In this document: in pieces, positions 61,945 through 64,000 of the stretch
Layout: every line of letters begins with the position of its first letter
Position numbering within the stretch: the first letter of the stretch is position 1
NCBI GenBank assembly: GCA_944324395.1
Contig: CALUWC010000002.1
Coordinates: forward strand, 62,001 to 126,000
Length of the DNA: 64,000 nt
Source of the DNA: Candidatus Gastranaerophilales bacterium
GTDB taxonomy: Bacteria > Cyanobacteriota > Vampirovibrionia > Gastranaerophilales > Gastranaerophilaceae
Direction: 5' to 3'
The notes under the pieces: model-generated
Told to the model about the DNA's origin: nothing
Database searches by the model: none
Seen by the model: the letters and a program-made list of their open reading frames with translations, nothing else
Made by a program: the position numbers and the translations under genes

Positions 61945-64000
61945 CTAATCTAAGCCGAAATATCTGTTTAAACCGACAGTTAATTTATCTAAAAATCTGC
62001 CTTGAAAAGCTGAAGAATCCAGATTTTGGCTCTTTGAACCGTTAACATACTCAACTTCTAATAAAACAGAAGGATTGCTTTCACTTTGATGAAGAACCTG
62101 AAGTCCGTTTTTACCCCAGACTCTTTCAGATAAACCTGCTTTAATCCAATCATCTTCATTTAACGATGATTGTATTGTTTGTGCCAGTTTTGAATCATCT
62201 TTAAAGCTTGAATCATAACATATACCGGAACCGGATTTCCCTGGTTCAGAATCTGCATGCAGCGAAACAAAGACTATATCTTTTTTATTGTATTTCTTAT
62301 TTGTTAACCTGCCGCTTGAAATATCCTCAACCAGATTTGAAACCGTACCTTGTGCCGAAATAGTTTGAGCATGTCCGCTTGCAATAACCACTGTATAACC
62401 CTCTGCCTGTAGTTTTTCAGCGGCTTTTTCGGCATAATCTTGCATTTTTTCATATTCTAATAATGGAGCATATTTTCCATTACCTTTTTTAATAAAACTG
62501 TATGAACCTGGATCGAAATTTCCGGTTTTAACACTGTATCCGCCATGACCCGGATTTAATATCACGACCTTTCCATTAGGTTTTGTCGTAGGTTTTAGAA
62601 CCGGAGAAATATCAGCAACTACTTTACCGTTTTTTGAAACAGGTGCCGGAATTCTTTCCATCGGAGTTAAATCTAAATCATTTTCATTAAATTTAATACC
62701 ATTTTGCTTACAAAATTCTTTATATTTATTTAAAGCTTCGTTTTTAGCCGCTGCTATTGCACCTCTACGCCATTGTTCGGCTGTTTTAATCTCTGAGTTG
62801 GCAGTAAACTTTACTTTCGGGCTATTATCAACTTTACTGCCTGAGGTATTTGATGCAGGTGAGGTCTTTGACACCCCATCAGGTTTTAATAGCATATTAT
62901 TTATCATTTTATCAAGTTCTTTAGTATTTACCATACCGAATGAATCAAATTCTTTATTTAATTCTTCTTCAAAAACGGCTCTTTGAGACTCCGGAATATT
63001 TTTTTCTTTAGCCAAAGCATCATATATATGCATAACCGTTTCTTTTCTTGAATCTTTGCTGCTTCCGATTTCACTTGTAATACCCTCAATCAAGGATTCT
63101 CCCGTATTTAATTTATCATAAGCTTTTATAACTTCTGATGCATTTTCGTGAGTAACCAAAGATTTTAATTCATTAAATGACTTTTTACCAACCGCAGCAA
63201 TCCTGTGGTCAATATCCCGTTCCATTTTTGCAGCTATTACATCAGGTGAAGCCATCATACGAGTAATTGTTTCATCGAGCTTTTTAGTGCTGACCATGCC
63301 CCATGAATCAAACTGGTCATTTAGTTCTTCTTCAAACCCTTCTCTGACAGCCTTATCAGTTCCATACCGTTTTGCAAGCATATCATATATATGCATAACA
63401 GCAGATTTTCGTTTGTTTTTATCACTGCGAACTTCACTCGTAATAGTATTTATAAGGCTTTCCTTACTTTTATTCTTAGAATTTTTCGTATAAGCCTCAA
63501 TAACTTCTTTAACATTCTTAGGATTAATTTCTTTTATGAGAGCATCAAAATCTGGTTTTCCTACAGCACCCCAGTAATCACAAGATTTTTGGTAAATATT
63601 TGCAGCAAGTTCTTCGGGAGAATATGAAGACCCCCATTTCGCTCTATTTCCGGAAGCCTGACTTGGAGGCGGAGCCTGTCTTTTCTGAACAGGCTTTCTG
63701 CTGCGAGTTTGAGGAGTTCCGGTAGTTGAAGAATTGCTTTTTGTTTTAGCATTATGATTAAAAACATAGAAAGTCTCACCGGCAGAAGCTTTATAATTAT
63801 TATACGGCTTTGGCAAATTATTCAATCTGCCAAACTCTTCCATAGTCATTCCGTTTGCCCTCACAAGAGTCATAATTCCTTTACCTTTAGGAACTTGAGC
63901 AGTGGGAAGATTGATTTTTTGTCCCGCTGTCAGCGAAGATTTCTTCAATCCTGTCCATTCCATAAATTGTTTAGGATTCATTCCATACCGTTTTGCAATA
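61945..64000 (-). CDS. LysM-amidase_3 N-acetylmuramoyl-L-alanine amidase (5' end outside window)
   Basis: The frame is open through base 64000; IAKRYG precedes the first Met at 63981, and with MNPKQFMEWTGLKKSSLTAG forms the rest of a LysM domain, so the true start is outside. A second LysM follows, near 35-75. Two tandem copies of a helical domain of about 105 residues occupy 139-247 and 263-368. The C-terminal Amidase_3 domain (about 470-675) has the zinc ligands His479 in NPGHGG, Glu511 and His575 in SLHADS, and catalytic Glu642 in LLEVEY. It cleaves the bond between MurNAc and the stem peptide. Together with the next gene it can cut both glycan and peptide linkages. Confidence 0.9.
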   Translation of the reverse strand, partial: IAKRYGMNPKQFMEWTGLKKSSLTAGQKINLPTAQVPKGKGIMTLVRANGMTMEEFGRLNNLPKPYNNYKASAGETFYVFNHNAKTKSNSSTTGTPQTRSRKPVQKRQAPPPSQASGNRAKWGSSYSPEELAANIYQKSCDYWGAVGKPDFDALIKEINPKNVKEVIEAYTKNSKNKSKESLINTITSEVRSDKNKRKSAVMHIYDMLAKRYGTDKAVREGFEEELNDQFDSWGMVSTKKLDETITRMMASPDVIAAKMERDIDHRIAAVGKKSFNELKSLVTHENASEVIKAYDKLNTGESLIEGITSEIGSSKDSRKETVMHIYDALAKEKNIPESQRAVFEEELNKEFDSFGMVNTKELDKMINNMLLKPDGVSKTSPASNTSGSKVDNSPKVKFTANSEIKTAEQWRRGAIAAAKNEALNKYKEFCKQNGIKFNENDLDLTPMERIPAPVSKNGKVVADISPVLKPTTKPNGKVVILNPGHGGYSVKTGNFDPGSYSFIKKGNGKYAPLLEYEKMQDYAEKAAEKLQAEGYTVVIASGHAQTISAQGTVSNLVEDISSGRLTNKKYNKKDIVFVSLHADSEPGKSGSGICYDSSFKDDSKLAQTIQSSLNEDDWIKAGLSERVWGKNGLQVLHQSESNPSVLLEVEYVNGSKSQNLDSSAFQGRFLDKLTVGLNRYFGLD
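62878..63195 (-). repeat. Internal protein repeat 2 of the amidase
   Basis: Codes for residues about 263-368 counted from the Met at 63981, with VMHIYDALAKEKNIPESQRA, FEEELNKEFDSFGMVNTKEL. Homologous to repeat 1 at 63241-63567. Confidence 0.8.
63241..63567 (-). repeat. Internal protein repeat 1 of the amidase
   Basis: Codes for residues about 139-247, with VMHIYDMLAKRYGTDKAVRE, FEEELNDQFDSWGMVSTKKL. It shares AVGK, SEV..S.K..RK, VMHIYD.LAK and FEEELN..FDS.GMV.TK.LD with repeat 2. Confidence 0.8.

Overview
The window is AT-rich, densely coded chromosome of an anaerobic, diderm bacterium. The best fit is the non-photosynthetic cyanobacterial relatives (Melainabacteria/Vampirovibrionia, order Gastranaerophilales). 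Evidence: lpxA implies lipid A; the RNA polymerase omega subunit has a cyanobacterial-type C-terminus; the order rpmJ-rpsM-rpsK-(rpsD)-rpoA-rplQ-truA-rplM-rpsI resembles the cyanobacterial cluster; the only ribonucleotide reductase seen is the oxygen-sensitive class III enzyme; and several lineage-type proteins share an odd N-terminal leader ending in an F-x-G-like motif. The placement is inferred from sequence features, not from a database search.

Layout. 1-2.4 kb: the 3' part of a glutamate-cysteine ligase gene, a metal efflux pump and a small secreted protein. 2.4-3.5 kb: a nest of GC-rich repeats holding a DUF559 endonuclease gene inside inverted repeats, plus a deletion derivative of the same unit. 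3.5-12.4 kb: dnaB, a lapA-like gene with rluD-lspA and a secreted protein, a BadF-type activase, two hypothetical genes and lpxA. 12.4-24.5 kb: lineage-specific proteins, an iron alcohol dehydrogenase, a dicarboxylate symporter with ileS, purine nucleoside phosphorylase, rpoZ and an M29 aminopeptidase. 24.5-29.8 kb: a minus-strand ribosomal protein/rpoA cluster from infA to rpsI, including a 37-codon rpmJ. 30-32 kb: a large protein with an atypical kinase-like core and an ADP-ribosyltransferase-like tail. 32-37.4 kb: a plus-strand run of rimI, bioY, a MotA/ZorA-like and MotB/ZorB-like pair, a DUF711 gene and two paralogous small genes. 37.4-47.2 kb: uvrC (without its usual C-terminal domain), a 5'-nucleotidase-like enzyme, ndk, tgt, an acyltransferase next to an XRE regulator with visible operator repeats, and mutS. 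47.4-50.3 kb: a cobalamin-type riboswitch before nrdDG. 50.3-54 kb: anmK, a 600-bp gene-free region with a candidate minus-strand RNA ending at a strong terminator, and a tandem WYL-regulator pair. 54-64 kb: der, TPR proteins, queH with a VKOR-thioredoxin fusion, an asparaginase, and two LysM cell-wall hydrolases, the last running off the right edge.

Working together: lspA, lpxA, anmK, the lysozyme and the amidase concern the envelope and peptidoglycan turnover; tgt and queH belong to queuosine tRNA modification; uvrC and mutS are DNA repair; nrdDG and ndk supply dNTPs. The items most worth a second look are the ZorAB-like motor cluster, the kinase/ADP-ribosyltransferase-like protein, the DUF559 repeat element with its shrunken copy, the riboswitch ahead of a B12-independent reductase, and the unassigned RNA region upstream of anmK.
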